Source: Bacteroidales bacterium (GTDB lineage: Bacteria; Bacteroidota; Bacteroidia; Bacteroidales; VadinHA17). From it: a stretch of 50,618 nt of DNA. Below, piece after piece: positions 7,648-17,200 of the stretch. Location: contig JAIPBU010000028.1 in assembly GCA_021738535.1 (NCBI GenBank), positions 1 to 50,618 on the forward strand, written 5' to 3'. The notes under the pieces are model-generated. The model had not been told where the DNA came from. It did not search any database and worked only from the letters and a program-made list of their open reading frames with translations. Within the stretch, counting starts at the first letter, position 1, and every line of letters begins with the position of its first letter. The position numbers and the translations under genes were made by a program.

Positions 7648-9216
7648 TTAAAACGGTGTTGGGATGTTTAACTCATTACAGTAACCCGCAATGGCTTCAT
7701 CGGTTGCTTTCGTTTCGGCTTCCAAGGTCTTCAATTCATCTGCCACGGCATTGATATCAACCCGTTCTTCTTCTTCGAATGTGTCTACATAACGTGGGAT
7801 ATTCAGGTTATAATCGTTCTCCCTGACCTCATCGAGACCAGCTACGTAACTGTACTTATTAATGGTCTCTCTTTTCGCATACGTTTCAATGATACGTTCC
7901 ACATCCGAATCCCTGAGATAATTCTGGGTCTTGACCTTCTCGAAATGCTGGCTGGCATCGATAAACAAGATATCATCGGGTTGCTCACGACACTTCTTAA
8001 ACACCAGAATACAGGTCGGTATGCTTGTGCCATAAAAGATGTTCGCTGGAAGACCGATAACGGCATCCAAATAGTTTTTCTCCGCTATCAGGTACTTTCT
8101 GATGTGTCCCTCTGCTGCACCTCTAAAAAGCACTCCATGGGGCATAACAACCGCCATAACACCATTCTCTGCCAGATGATAAATCATGTGCTGTATGAAG
8201 GCGTAATCCGCTTTGGAACTCGGTGCGAGTTTTCCATATTCACTAAATCGGTCATCGGTCATGAATAACTGGCTGGCACTCCACTTGGCACTGAAAGGTG
8301 GATTTGCTACCACGGCTTCCGCATCGAGTTTATTATGTTGGGGGTACTCCAGTGTGTCTTCGAGCTTGATATCGAATCTGGTGAAATGGACATCATGTAA
8401 TATCATGTTCATCCTGCACAGGTTGTAAGTTGTTCTGTTGCGTTCCTGACCATAGAAGTTAAGGACTTCGGCTTCACGTGCTAATCGTAGCAATAAAGAC
8501 CCTGACCCAGCAGTTGGGTCATAACCTGATTTTATACGGGTTTTACCCAATGTAACAATACGTGAAAGAATCTTGGAAACCTGTTGTGGTGTGTAAAATT
8601 CACCTGCCTTCTTCCCTGCACCACTGGCAAACTGAGCGATGAGGTATTCATAGGCATCGCCAAGCACATCGGTTTCGCTGTTCTCGATTTGAAAATCGAT
8701 TTTATTGAGATGCAAAAGCACCTTAGCAATGACCTCGTTTTTTTGGTCAACGGTTTTTCCCAGCTTGGTGCTGTTCAGGTCGAGGTCTTCGAAAAGATGG
8801 TCAAAGTCTTCCTCACTTTCTGTACCCATTGTGCTCTGTTCGATACTGGTCAAGATATTACCGAGGTCTTCGATGATGAAATTGCTTTCGGATTTGCCGT
8901 TGCCGTTTCCACGTTTGGCAATCTGGCTGAATAACTCCGAGGGTTTGAGGAAGTAACCGAGTTTTTCCAGCGACTCTTCCCGAATGGCTTCGAGATATTG
9001 CTGACCCGTTTCCGTATTTTCCTTGATATCCATATAGGAAATCTTATCCTCTTTTAGGATTTCATTGGCATATAACCTCATCTTTTCGCTGAGGTACTTG
9101 TAAAAAATGAATCCCAGAATGTAATCACGGAATTCATCGGCATCCATTTTACCACGAAGGGTATTGGCTATGTTCCAGAGTTGCTGTTCGAGTTGTCGTT
9201 TATGGTCTTCTGACAT
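7648..9216 (-). CDS. hsdM: Type I restriction enzyme, methyltransferase subunit (HsdM)
   Basis: N6-adenine methyltransferase of the type I system. It modifies host target sites and, with HsdS, forms the core for HsdR. The 522 residues begin with the helical HsdM N-terminal domain (LRGKMDADEFRDYILGFIFY). The S-adenosylmethionine-binding motif DPTAGSGS follows at 233-240 and the catalytic NPPF at 305-308. It is the first gene of the hsdM-hsdS-nuclease-hsdR operon; the 246 bp upstream must hold the promoter, though no clear TAnnTTTG was seen. Ten of its first 14 arginines use CGN codons, unlike core genes in this window, which supports foreign origin. Confidence 0.94.
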   Translation of the reverse strand: MSEDHKRQLEQQLWNIANTLRGKMDADEFRDYILGFIFYKYLSEKMRLYANEILKEDKISYMDIKENTETGQQYLEAIREESLEKLGYFLKPSELFSQIAKRGNGNGKSESNFIIEDLGNILTSIEQSTMGTESEEDFDHLFEDLDLNSTKLGKTVDQKNEVIAKVLLHLNKIDFQIENSETDVLGDAYEYLIAQFASGAGKKAGEFYTPQQVSKILSRIVTLGKTRIKSGYDPTAGSGSLLLRLAREAEVLNFYGQERNRTTYNLCRMNMILHDVHFTRFDIKLEDTLEYPQHNKLDAEAVVANPPFSAKWSASQLFMTDDRFSEYGKLAPSSKADYAFIQHMIYHLAENGVMAVVMPHGVLFRGAAEGHIRKYLIAEKNYLDAVIGLPANIFYGTSIPTCILVFKKCREQPDDILFIDASQHFEKVKTQNYLRDSDVERIIETYAKRETINKYSYVAGLDEVRENDYNLNIPRYVDTFEEEERVDINAVADELKTLEAETKATDEAIAGYCNELNIPTPF

Positions 9217-9245
9217 CTTATGTTTTTGATTTCAATTACACATTA

Positions 9246-9393
9246 TTATCCTGTTTCCCATTCAATAATTACCTCACTCTCCACATATCTCTTAGGAAAT
9301 TCTTCAGGGAAGTAAAAACAAGGCTCTAAGGTATTCAATATGTTTCATTTCTGCAATGCGATTTCCAGTCAGTGCTTTTACTTGAGAATCACC
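9246..9393 (-). pseudogene. Possible decayed gene fragment upstream of hsdM
   Basis: Two overlapping open stretches on the minus strand join into one protein-like reading if one frameshift is allowed near 9320-9335. The first (9304-9393) includes QVKALTGNRIAEMKHIEYL and the second (9246-9344) includes EPCFYFPEEFPKRYVESE and ends at a TAA. The amino-acid pattern looks like genuine coding sequence, but there is no start codon for the second part and I do not recognise the family. It could also be chance. Confidence 0.3.
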
Positions 9394-9462
9394 TTAGAAT
9401 AGGAATAATAACAAGGTGCAGATAAGCTATGAAGGGTAGTTAATAATGTTACCCTGAAGCTG

Positions 9463-9750
9463 CTATTTTAATAGTCCTTGCTTTTCGAGAATGTCAAAAA
9501 AATCTTCTTTACTTAAGGGACAATTGGCGAGGTCGATAAATTCGTTCTTGTCGAGATGGCATTGAACAGACATTTGCTTAATTAAATAATTACCCAAATC
9601 CTTATTATTATGACTTAATTTGGTGGACAGGACTAATTTTTCATCATGAAATAGCTCAAGCCGTTTATGGTCTTTACTTTTATTTACAGAGTCCACAAAC
9701 CCTTTCTTTTTTAAATTTCTATATGTTTTTTTAGGGTCTAATGCACTCAT
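9463..9750 (-). CDS. HicA-like small protein (candidate toxin)
   Basis: A 95-residue basic protein. The N-terminal half fits the small dsRBD-like HicA plan: a helix (TYRNLKKKGF), then a strand with a charged turn (SKDHKRLELFH), another strand (EKLVLSTKLSH), and a C-terminal helix (NNKDLGNYLIKQM). The usual HicA glycine-serine-histidine turn is replaced by KSKDHKR, so this is a divergent member at best. A longer tail than in HicA follows. Its ATG overlaps the stop of the upstream 310-aa gene by an ATGA, so the two are translationally coupled. HicA toxins are mRNA-cleaving; whether this one is active is not shown. Confidence 0.55.
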   Translation of the reverse strand: MSALDPKKTYRNLKKKGFVDSVNKSKDHKRLELFHDEKLVLSTKLSHNNKDLGNYLIKQMSVQCHLDKNEFIDLANCPLSKEDFFDILEKQGLLK

Positions 9751-10679
9751 TCTTCAACCTTTTCAACAATTTGATTAATAATATTCTTAATGAGAAGATT
9801 GTGGTTAGTGAGAGCATTAGCATCCAATGACCCAAGTCTCTGATACATATAATCAAATTCTTCGGAAAATGATTCTTCAGCTTCGTCCTGAGTTAATCCA
9901 GTACCTATGATTCCCAGCATTTCTGATTGAATCACATAAAAATCATCCTCTTTTGCGAAAAGGCAACGAAGCGGATATTTTAACAGGTATTTTCTTGAAT
10001 CCACAACAATTACTTCAGGTGCGTATTCTAAGGAAAATTTCTTCCCCGAATAAACGTCAACTATTTGTTTACGAATTTTATCGCCACGTTTAGAAATCTT
10101 AATCTTCCCAACTGCTTCATCGGTTTCAGAAATTGTATCTTCAATTTCAGTTATCTCCCCAATCAAATCTTTCTTTACAGCAGGTTTGAAACGATTTAAC
10201 TTATAGATTGGGGTTGATTTATCATTAACCTCATCATAATCTACAAAGCTAACAGGTGCACTACCGAATCCGTTAGCAAAAGAATAGAGGTTTTCCACTA
10301 TAGGGTTTCTCTTAGCTGGTTCTGGATACAATTCAACCAGTTTACTATAATCACCAGTATTTGAGATTTCTACCAGCTTATCAAATTTCTCATTTACTGT
10401 ATTCCTATGCACCTGCCAGTGAAGTCCTGTTTTATTTTCACTACGTGGTGTAAATGCAAATTTCGGAACAGCACTTCCTTTTTTAAAACCTACCAGTTCA
10501 ATTTTGAAATTTTTTAAGTCAATCGCTTCAGTCGCAGGTAAATCATGCTTTGCTAAGGTTAATACAAGGTCTTGTAGATGCTGTGCAATCTTCACTAAAA
10601 CGTCAATCGGTAATGAATTATACTTTCCCAATTCACCACCAATTTCAATAAATGCACCGTTGTTTAAATCGATTTTCAC
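9747..10679 (-). CDS. Large protein with a HicB-like C-terminal segment (candidate antitoxin)
   Basis: A 310-residue soluble protein starting at GTG (an in-frame stop lies just upstream and no ATG is available nearby). Residues 247-281 (DFYVIQSEMLGIIGTGLTQD onwards) resemble the partially degraded RNase H fold of HicB antitoxins, which typically read 'YxVxxPELPGxxTxGxTxEEA'. The first 240 residues are not recognised; they include FKIELVGFKKGSAVPKFAF and an acidic stretch near 170-190. No DNA-binding domain is evident at the C-terminus. It overlaps the HicA-like gene by 4 nt. Normal HicB proteins are about half this length, so this would be an enlarged antitoxin with an added module. Confidence 0.5.
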   Translation of the reverse strand: MKIDLNNGAFIEIGGELGKYNSLPIDVLVKIAQHLQDLVLTLAKHDLPATEAIDLKNFKIELVGFKKGSAVPKFAFTPRSENKTGLHWQVHRNTVNEKFDKLVEISNTGDYSKLVELYPEPAKRNPIVENLYSFANGFGSAPVSFVDYDEVNDKSTPIYKLNRFKPAVKKDLIGEITEIEDTISETDEAVGKIKISKRGDKIRKQIVDVYSGKKFSLEYAPEVIVVDSRKYLLKYPLRCLFAKEDDFYVIQSEMLGIIGTGLTQDEAEESFSEEFDYMYQRLGSLDANALTNHNLLIKNIINQIVEKVEE

Positions 10680-10683
10680 TATT

Positions 10684-10691
10684 CAAATATA
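10684..10691 (-). promoter_or_regulatory. Candidate -7 element before the HicB-like gene
   Basis: The minus strand reads TATATTTG, a match to the Bacteroidetes TAnnTTTG element, only 4 nt before the GTG start. If used, transcription would begin at about the start codon and the mRNA would be leaderless. No TTTG was found at the -33 position, so the call is tentative. Confidence 0.28.
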
Positions 10692-10775
10692 CAAACTTTG
10701 AATAAAGAACTCGGCTGAGCATCAATAAAAATATCTGCTACTGAATAGTTTTTATTACGTCTTATTATCAGGCAT

Positions 10776-11546
10776 TTATATTTTTTCGTTTATACCTATT
10801 CCAAACAATGCGAAATCATATTTCACAGGGTCTTTACTATCCAATTGGCGCAAAACATCATCCAATTCTTGGACTGCCTTAGCATCATTCTGTTTACGTA
10901 TTAGCAATCCAAGTTTTCGGGCAACATTACCTGAATGCACATCCAGTGGGCATGACAGTATTGATGGTGATATGCTATTCCAGATTCCGAAATCAACACC
11001 ACAGTTATCTCTGCGAATCATCCACCGTAAATACATATTGATTTTTTTTGCAGCCGAACCAGATAACGGGTCTGGAAGATGCTTTCTGGTTCTTTTAAGA
11101 TGTGGTACAGTGAAAAATTCCTGATTCAATTGGTGAATGGCTGGCTGGATAGACTTTGATGTTTTGTATTCCGTAAAGATACCTTCGAGTCCATTCCGAT
11201 GTTGATATATGTATTTTAACGCTGCAATGAAGGTAAGTAGGTCGATATAATTAAATGTGCGGTGGACGAAACCGTCAAGTTTTTTTAATTGTTCATCTCT
11301 GTGATTCATTATGAAGTCGTATGGTGAATTACCCATAAGTTCCATCATGCGTTTTGCACTTCTTATAATAGATATTCGGTTACCCCATGATATTGTGGCT
11401 GCCAGAAAACCTGAAACCTCAATATCTTCTTTTGAAGAATACATGTGAGGAATTTGGATAGGGTCAAGTTCAATGAAACTTGGAGTATTGTACTGTCGTA
11501 CCTTTTCATCAAGAAATTCCCGCAGTTGTTCCATGTTCAATTCCAT
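10776..11546 (-). CDS. TIGR02757 family protein (DUF2400), full-length copy
   Basis: A 256-residue protein of a family common in Bacteroidota, function not established. The pattern PLDVHSGNVARKLGLL, followed by a conserved DPVKYDFALFGIG near the C-terminus, recalls the HhH-GPD DNA glycosylase fold (the 'D-x-H ... R' helix), but that link is my inference. It is a paralogue of the truncated copy at 11595-12155: both share SKEDIEVSGFLAA / VKQDIEISGFLTA and equivalents throughout. Most of its arginine codons are CGN, like the island and unlike the resident genes, so it probably came with the island. The duplication puts an intact copy beside a broken one. Confidence 0.8.
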   Translation of the reverse strand: MELNMEQLREFLDEKVRQYNTPSFIELDPIQIPHMYSSKEDIEVSGFLAATISWGNRISIIRSAKRMMELMGNSPYDFIMNHRDEQLKKLDGFVHRTFNYIDLLTFIAALKYIYQHRNGLEGIFTEYKTSKSIQPAIHQLNQEFFTVPHLKRTRKHLPDPLSGSAAKKINMYLRWMIRRDNCGVDFGIWNSISPSILSCPLDVHSGNVARKLGLLIRKQNDAKAVQELDDVLRQLDSKDPVKYDFALFGIGINEKI

Positions 11547-11594
11547 ACCATTATATTTACACGGTACAAAAATACTAATAATGATGGGGGTTTC

Positions 11595-12155
11595 CTATGC
11601 TGCCTTATTTATCCGAGTAAACATGTTCAGCCTTTTGCCTGCTGCACCTGTTGAAAGGTCAGCAAAATGCTTTAGTGTTCTTTTTTCGTGAGGAATATTA
11701 AAAAACTCCGTTCGTAGTCCAATTACTGACTCTTTCCAGCTATATCCATCCGCCAGGTACTTGATTAGCACATCCTCCATGCTGTTATACCGTGTATAAA
11801 TATTTTTGAGTCCCCTGATAAATGTAGTACAATCATGCCCGTTAAAAGTGCGGTAATAAAAGCTGCTGACTTTATCAATATTATCGTCCCCTGCCTCCAT
11901 AATAAAAGCCCAGGGGCTGTCACCCATTATATCCAGGAGCCTGTTTGCTGAAGCGACTATAAGTTCCCGCCTGCCCCATGAGATTGCAGCAGTAAGAAAT
12001 CCTGATATCTCTATATCCTGTTTTACAGTATAGCTGTGTGGAATCGATACCGGATCATTGCTAATAAATTCAGGTACGTTAAACTGCCTGTACTTCAATT
12101 CCAGGAAATCCTTCATCTCATCATGAGAGAACTTTTTCTTCCATGCATTACCCAT
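11595..12155 (-). pseudogene. Truncated resident copy of the TIGR02757 family gene
   Basis: An open frame of 186 residues that aligns with the first about 175 residues of the intact paralogue at 10776-11546. It then loses similarity after GKRLNMFTR and stops eight codons later. The missing part includes the 'LDVHSGNVARKLGL' and 'KYDFALFGIG' segments, about 80 residues, so the product is probably not functional. Its start overlaps the end of lolD by 8 nt, the arrangement expected of an original resident gene. The break at about 11,610-11,620 therefore marks a likely island boundary. A local duplication with decay is the alternative. Confidence 0.7.
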
Positions 12156-12804
12156 TGAAAATAATCCCGTCTTTAATTTCTATTTTCCTGTCTGACATTC
12201 CTGAAAGCTCCCGGTCATGGGTAACGATCACTATGGTCTGCCCGAACCTGTCCCTGAGGTCAAAGAAAAGTTTGTGCAGTTCCTCCTTGTTCTCAGTATC
12301 GAGGTTACCGGAAGGTTCATCTGCCAGAATCACTCCGGGATCATTGATAAGAGCCCTTGCCACAGCCACTCTCTGCTGCTCACCCCCGCTCAGCTCCGAG
12401 GGCTTATGGTCAGTACGTTCGCTCATTCCCAGGAAATCAAGCAGCTTACCTGCCCGCTCTTCGGACTCATCTCTTGATTTTCCACCAATATAGGCAGGTA
12501 TGCAGACATTTTCAAGAGCAGTAAACTCAGGCAGCAACTGGTGAAACTGGAAGACAAAGCCTATCTGCTCATTTCTGAACCTTGATAATTGTCTTTCATT
12601 TAGCCTGTTAATCAACACCCCGTCATATTCAATGCTACCCGAATCAGGTCTGTCAAGTGTCCCCATTATCTGCAGAAGGGTAGTCTTCCCGGCACCGCTT
12701 GGACCCACAATTGTAACTATTTCCCCTTTACTGATGCTAAGATCAACCCCCTTTAGTACTTTAAGGTCGCCGAAAGACTTCTTTATATTACTTACTTTTA
12801 TCAT
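12148..12804 (-). CDS. lolD: ABC transporter ATPase, LolD type
   Basis: ATP-binding subunit of a LolCDE/MacB-type transporter, which drives lipoprotein release or efflux from the inner membrane. The 218 residues are the normal length. Walker A is GPSGAGKT at 34-41, the ABC signature LSGGEQQR at 138-145 and Walker B with ADEPSG at 161-166, followed by a switch histidine in VIVTHDRE. The upstream Ca2+/Na+ antiporter ends 24 bp away and the TIGR02757 gene overlaps its 3' end. No permease is adjacent. The MacB-like permease at 18953-20314 lacks an ATPase and might use a protein of this class, but the link is not shown by position. Confidence 0.88.
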   Translation of the reverse strand: MIKVSNIKKSFGDLKVLKGVDLSISKGEIVTIVGPSGAGKTTLLQIMGTLDRPDSGSIEYDGVLINRLNERQLSRFRNEQIGFVFQFHQLLPEFTALENVCIPAYIGGKSRDESEERAGKLLDFLGMSERTDHKPSELSGGEQQRVAVARALINDPGVILADEPSGNLDTENKEELHKLFFDLRDRFGQTIVIVTHDRELSGMSDRKIEIKDGIIFNG

Positions 12805-12828
12805 TTACAGGTTTTTGTGTTATTGCTA

Positions 12829-13767
12829 TTACTTAACAAAAAAGACAAAATAAATATACAAGAAATAAATTGCAGCAAGGGTTAATCCTCTCCAGCGCTT
12901 TAAAAATGCACCACGCAGTGGTAGAATAACCAAGAATACCATCAATGATATGCCTGTCATCCATATCATATCGAATTTAAAACCGGGATCCTTAACTTCG
13001 AACGGAACAAATGATGCAGTTATACCAAGAATAGCCAGTATATTAAAGATGTTTGACCCCAGTATATTACCAATAGATATATCATTTTGTTTCCTTACGG
13101 CTGCCACGGCCGAAGTTGCCAGTTCAGGCAGGCTTGTCCCAAGTGCTATTATTGATACCGAAATTATTCTTTCGCTTACCCCCATCATCCTTGCTATTTC
13201 ACTGGCGCCTGTAACAAGCATATCGGCACCGCCAACCAGGCCCAGGCATGAAGCAATAATAATAAGTATGGATACAGGGAGAGAGAATTTAACAGGCGGG
13301 TAGTTTTGTGTGCCCCTGCGACTCTCACGTCTTGATTTCCATATCGAGAAGGCAATAAATGATAAAAGAAGTGATACAAGAATCAAGCCCTCTAACCTTG
13401 ATAGTTCCATGTCAAGTAACATAATAACCAGTACAAGTGTAGCGCTCATCATAATGATCCAGTCTTGTACGAGTTCCCGTGTGTTTACAAAAAAGGGAGC
13501 TATAATGATAGTAAGGGCAAGTACCAGTCCTATATTTGAGATGTTACTGCCAACCACATTACCCACAGATATATCTGCATGTCCGGATATGGCAGCATCG
13601 AGGCTGACTACAAGTTCCGGGGCAGAGGTTCCGAATGATACTACTGTGAGGCCGACCACCAGGGTCGATATTTTAAAATGACCTGCAAGGCTAACACTTC
13701 CACGTACCAGGAACTCACCACTTATCAGCAACAGGGCAAGTCCGGCAAAAAGCATCAGAAACGTCAT
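12829..13767 (-). CDS. Calcium/sodium antiporter, CaCA family (YrbG-like)
   Basis: Inner-membrane cation antiporter of the CaCA superfamily, predicted to exchange Ca2+ for Na+ (or K+). The 312 residues form about ten membrane helices in two inverted halves. Each half has the signature alpha-repeat: GTSAPELVVSLDAAISG...GNVVGSNISNIG in the first and GTSLPELATSAVAA...GNILGSNIFNI in the second, with the ion-binding Glu in each 'PEL' and Asn in the GSN motifs. The length equals that of YrbG. It sits 32 bp downstream of tatA and 24 bp upstream of lolD, in a probable single operon. Confidence 0.92.
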   Translation of the reverse strand: MTFLMLFAGLALLLISGEFLVRGSVSLAGHFKISTLVVGLTVVSFGTSAPELVVSLDAAISGHADISVGNVVGSNISNIGLVLALTIIIAPFFVNTRELVQDWIIMMSATLVLVIMLLDMELSRLEGLILVSLLLSFIAFSIWKSRRESRRGTQNYPPVKFSLPVSILIIIASCLGLVGGADMLVTGASEIARMMGVSERIISVSIIALGTSLPELATSAVAAVRKQNDISIGNILGSNIFNILAILGITASFVPFEVKDPGFKFDMIWMTGISLMVFLVILPLRGAFLKRWRGLTLAAIYFLYIYFVFFVK

Positions 13768-13799
13768 ATAGAATTATTTACAGCTAAGCCAATTGAGAA

Positions 13800-14033
13800 T
13801 TAGTCTTTCAGGTTCTTATTAACGGTATCGGAAACATCTTTAATATCGTCCTGGACATCCCGGGTACTTTCATCGAACTCCTTCTTTATATCATCCGTTG
13901 CCTTACGGAATTCACGCATACCCTTACCAAGGCCCTTTGCTATTTCCGGGATCTTCTTGGCACCAAACAGGATAAGTGCCGCAACCATTATTATAAAAAT
14001 CTCCTGTCCGCTGATGAATAAATATATTGTCAT
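13800..14033 (-). CDS. tatA: Sec-independent protein translocase subunit TatA
   Basis: Pore-forming subunit of the twin-arginine system, which exports folded proteins across the inner membrane. The 77 residues have one N-terminal membrane helix ([19 protein letters not shown]). A hinge and amphipathic helix follow ([20 protein letters not shown]), with the conserved FG-x-K-K-x-P order, then an acidic tail. TatA, TatB and TatE cannot be separated by length alone; Bacteroidota normally have only TatA and TatC. tatC is not in the window. A Bacteroidetes-type promoter lies 22-55 nt upstream. Confidence 0.9.
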   Translation of the reverse strand: MTIYLFISGQEIFIIMVAALILFGAKKIPEIAKGLGKGMREFRKATDDIKKEFDESTRDVQDDIKDVSDTVNKNLKD

Positions 14034-14054
14034 ATTCAGCTTTTCTTAACTGTA

Positions 14055-14088
14055 CAAATTTAGTAAGAAATTAATTAATGGCAACAAA
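14055..14088 (-). promoter_or_regulatory. Predicted promoter of tatA operon
   Basis: The minus strand has TAAATTTG (14055-14062), a match to TAnnTTTG, with a TTTG at 14085-14088, 22 nt upstream. Spacing is slightly longer than the usual 19-21. The predicted transcription start is about 14,048, leaving a leader of about 15 nt before the tatA ATG. Confidence 0.5.
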
Positions 14089-14202
14089 GGGGAAAGGAAT
14101 AATGGATTTGTGGGTCCCCTCCGAAAAGTCTCACCCGGAGGGTGATAATAATAATAGCCACTCCATGGCTTTTAGGTGTCCAGATAATATACAAATCCCT
14201 GT

Positions 14203-14235
14203 CAAAAAAAAGGGACGCATAATTTGTGCGTCCCT
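14203..14235 (-). terminator. Rho-independent terminator after secDF
   Basis: On the minus strand, a perfect 9-bp stem (AGGGACGCA / TGCGTCCCT, 14211-14235) with a 7-nt loop is followed at once by a run of T (14204-14210). It begins 30 nt after the secDF stop codon. This is the clearest terminator in the window. Confidence 0.85.
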
Positions 14236-14264
14236 GTTAATGTATGTTTTATTTTTTTTAAAGG

Positions 14265-17200
14265 TTATTTAGACTTTTTTCCCTTAAGGACTCTTTCTGT
14301 TTCACCTTTTCTGATTGTGTCATACACAACGGGAGTAGCAACAAAGAGTGATGAATATGTACCAACTACCACACCTACAAGCAGTGCAAAGGTAAATCCC
14401 CTGATAACTTCACCTCCGAAGATAAATATTGACAGCAACACCACGAAGGTACTCAGTGAAGTACTGAATGTACGGCTTATAGTGCTGTTAAGTGCGAGGT
14501 TAAGTATCTCTGTGCGCTCACGCTTTCTATATATTCCCAGGTATTCCCTTATACGGTCAAATACTACAACGGTATCATTGATTGAGTAACCCACCACTGT
14601 AAGGATTGCAGCAATGAAGGCCTGGTCTATCTCCAGTGAGAATGGTAAAACACCATAGAATATGGAGAACAGCCCGAGTACAATAAGCGTGTCATGCACA
14701 AGTGCTGCCAGTGCCCCCAGTCCAAACTGCCAGTTCCGGAATCGCAGCAGGATATAAAGGAAGATTATAATTAGTGAGAATCCTATGGCATAGATGGCTT
14801 TGATCATTATATCAAAAGCAATGGTTGGATATACATTCTGGCTGCTCTGCCTGTATTCAGCAAGGAATTGATCCTTGTCCACATCATCTGGAAGCAATGG
14901 CTTCAATCCCGTGTAAAGTAGTGTTTCAACTTCTTCTTCAGCGTCGGCTTCATCAATTTTATACTTGGTAGTAATCTTCACCTGGTCTTCATGGCCAAAT
15001 ACTACAACCACGGGGTTTTCGCCGAATTCCTCGCCCAGCATGGATGCAATACCCGTTGTTGACACAGGTTCATCAAAACGTACTACATATGAGCGTCCGC
15101 CGGTAAAATCGATCCCCGGGTTCAGTCCTTTAGAAACCAGTGATATGATACCTCCGGCAATAATGAGACCTGATACCACGTAGAAAATACGTCTTTTACC
15201 TATGAAGTTAATCTTCATATTAGTGAATGCACCCTCTGTCAGTTTTGTAGCGAAGGTCAGCTTCATATTATTTTTCAGCAGGCTATCATATATAATTCTC
15301 GTGATAAAGAATGCTGTAAAGAATGATGTTACAATACCTATAACAAGCGTTGTTGCAAAACCTTTAATCGGACCTGTACCAAAGATATAAAGAACTATAC
15401 CTGTAAGTAAAGTAGTCAGGTTAGCATCAATAATAGCTGAACGGGCATTTTTATAACCATCGGCCACGGCCAGTTTAACACCTTTTCCGGCTCTTAGCTC
15501 CTCCCTTATACGGTCATATATCAGCACGTTTGCATCTACTGACATACCTATTGTAAGAACGATACCTGCAATACCAGGAAGCGTAAGGACTGCACCAAGG
15601 GAGGCAAGCACTCCCATTATGAAGAACATATTCACTATCAGTGCTATATCGGCCACCATGCCGGCTCTCCGGCTGTAATAGAATATCATATACATAAGGA
15701 CAACAACGAAGGCTATCAGGAATGAATTAAGGCCTGAATTAATTGCTTCCATACCCAGTGTGGGACCCACAACGGTGTCATTGACAATATGTGCCGGTGC
15801 AGGCAGTTTTCCTGATTTAAGGATATTTGCAAGGTCTTCTGCTTCTTCAATGGTAAAATCGCCGGTGATCTCCGATGATCCTCCCCTGATCTCAGATGAA
15901 ACAGTTGGTGCTGAGCGCACATAACCGTCAAGAACCACGGCAATACACTCACCAATATTTGCTCCTGTAAGCCTTGCCCAGGTGCGTGCCCCTTCTGCGT
16001 TCATAGACATATCAACTTTGGCATTTGAGCCTGTCTGGCCGTAAGAAACCCTTGCAGAGGTAATCACATCACCGTCCAGGGGAGGCTGACCGTCTCTTGT
16101 AGTAACTTTAATAGCATGCAATTGATATATACTTTCAGTATCATCGCCTCTCATAGGGTCAGCACTCCAGTAAAAACGCATATCGCGTGGGAATATTGAC
16201 CTTACCTGGTTCATTTTCAGGTAATCTATCACCTGTGCGGTATCCAGGAAGTGAGCATAGCCAATTGGTGATCCGGGCAGAGGTTGTCCATCCCTTGTAA
16301 CGGCAGGATTAAGAACGGCAAACAGCGGGTTCTGCTCATTCCATTCATTTCTTGATTCTGCCTCCTCAGTTGATGTTGTATCGCTAAGCATATCTAGCAG
16401 GGCTTTATCGCCGGTGGTATCCTGTTCAGTTTCCTGGTCATCAAGATCATCAACAGAACTCACTTCACCCTCAACTGCAGCATCAGTTTCTTCTCCTTCT
16501 GCTTGCTCAAGGGCCTCCATATCTGCTTTGATATCCACAAGCAGGTTATTTGCCTCCATCAGGTAACCAATAACTTCCGGATTCTCATATGTCTCCCAGA
16601 ATTCCAGTTTTGCAGTACCCTGGAGTAATTCCCGGACCCTTTGAGGATCTTTAACACCCGGTAGTTCGACGAGGATACGTCCCCTGGTTTCCAGTCGCGA
16701 GATATTAGGCTGACTTACACCAAAGCGGTCAATTCTGCTCCTGAGAACATTAAACGCATTATCAATAGCATCATCGGCTTCATCACTAAGCACCTTAAGT
16801 ACTTCCTCGTTTGTTGAGTTAAAGTTCACTTTGCTTTGTAACTCCATTGTACCGAAGATAGCAGCAAGGCTGGCACTGGGGTCAATTTCTTCAAATGATT
16901 CTCCGAAGAGCTCGATAAAGCCCCTCTGGCTTGTCTTTTTCTTCTCCCTGGCCATTGCAACAGCCCTGTTAAAGGTCTCGTCATCACTATAATTGGACAG
17001 TGCTCTTACAATATCTTCAACAGACACTTCCAGTATTACGTTCATCCCTCCTTTAAGGTCGAGGCCCAGGTTAATCTCCTTTGACTGTACCTCCTTAAAA
17101 TTATTCCCCAGGAAGCTCCAATCATCTTTCGGAAGAGAAGATATGGAATCAAGGTAAGTAACTTCCTTAACAAGATCACCCTCAGCATATTCTTTTGCAT

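Noticed and set aside
14117..14144. Possible structured RNA (CCTCCG...CGGAGG and CACCC-GGA-GGGTG)
   Set aside because: The stems overlap and are short, and no known RNA or riboswitch core could be recognised; composition may explain it.
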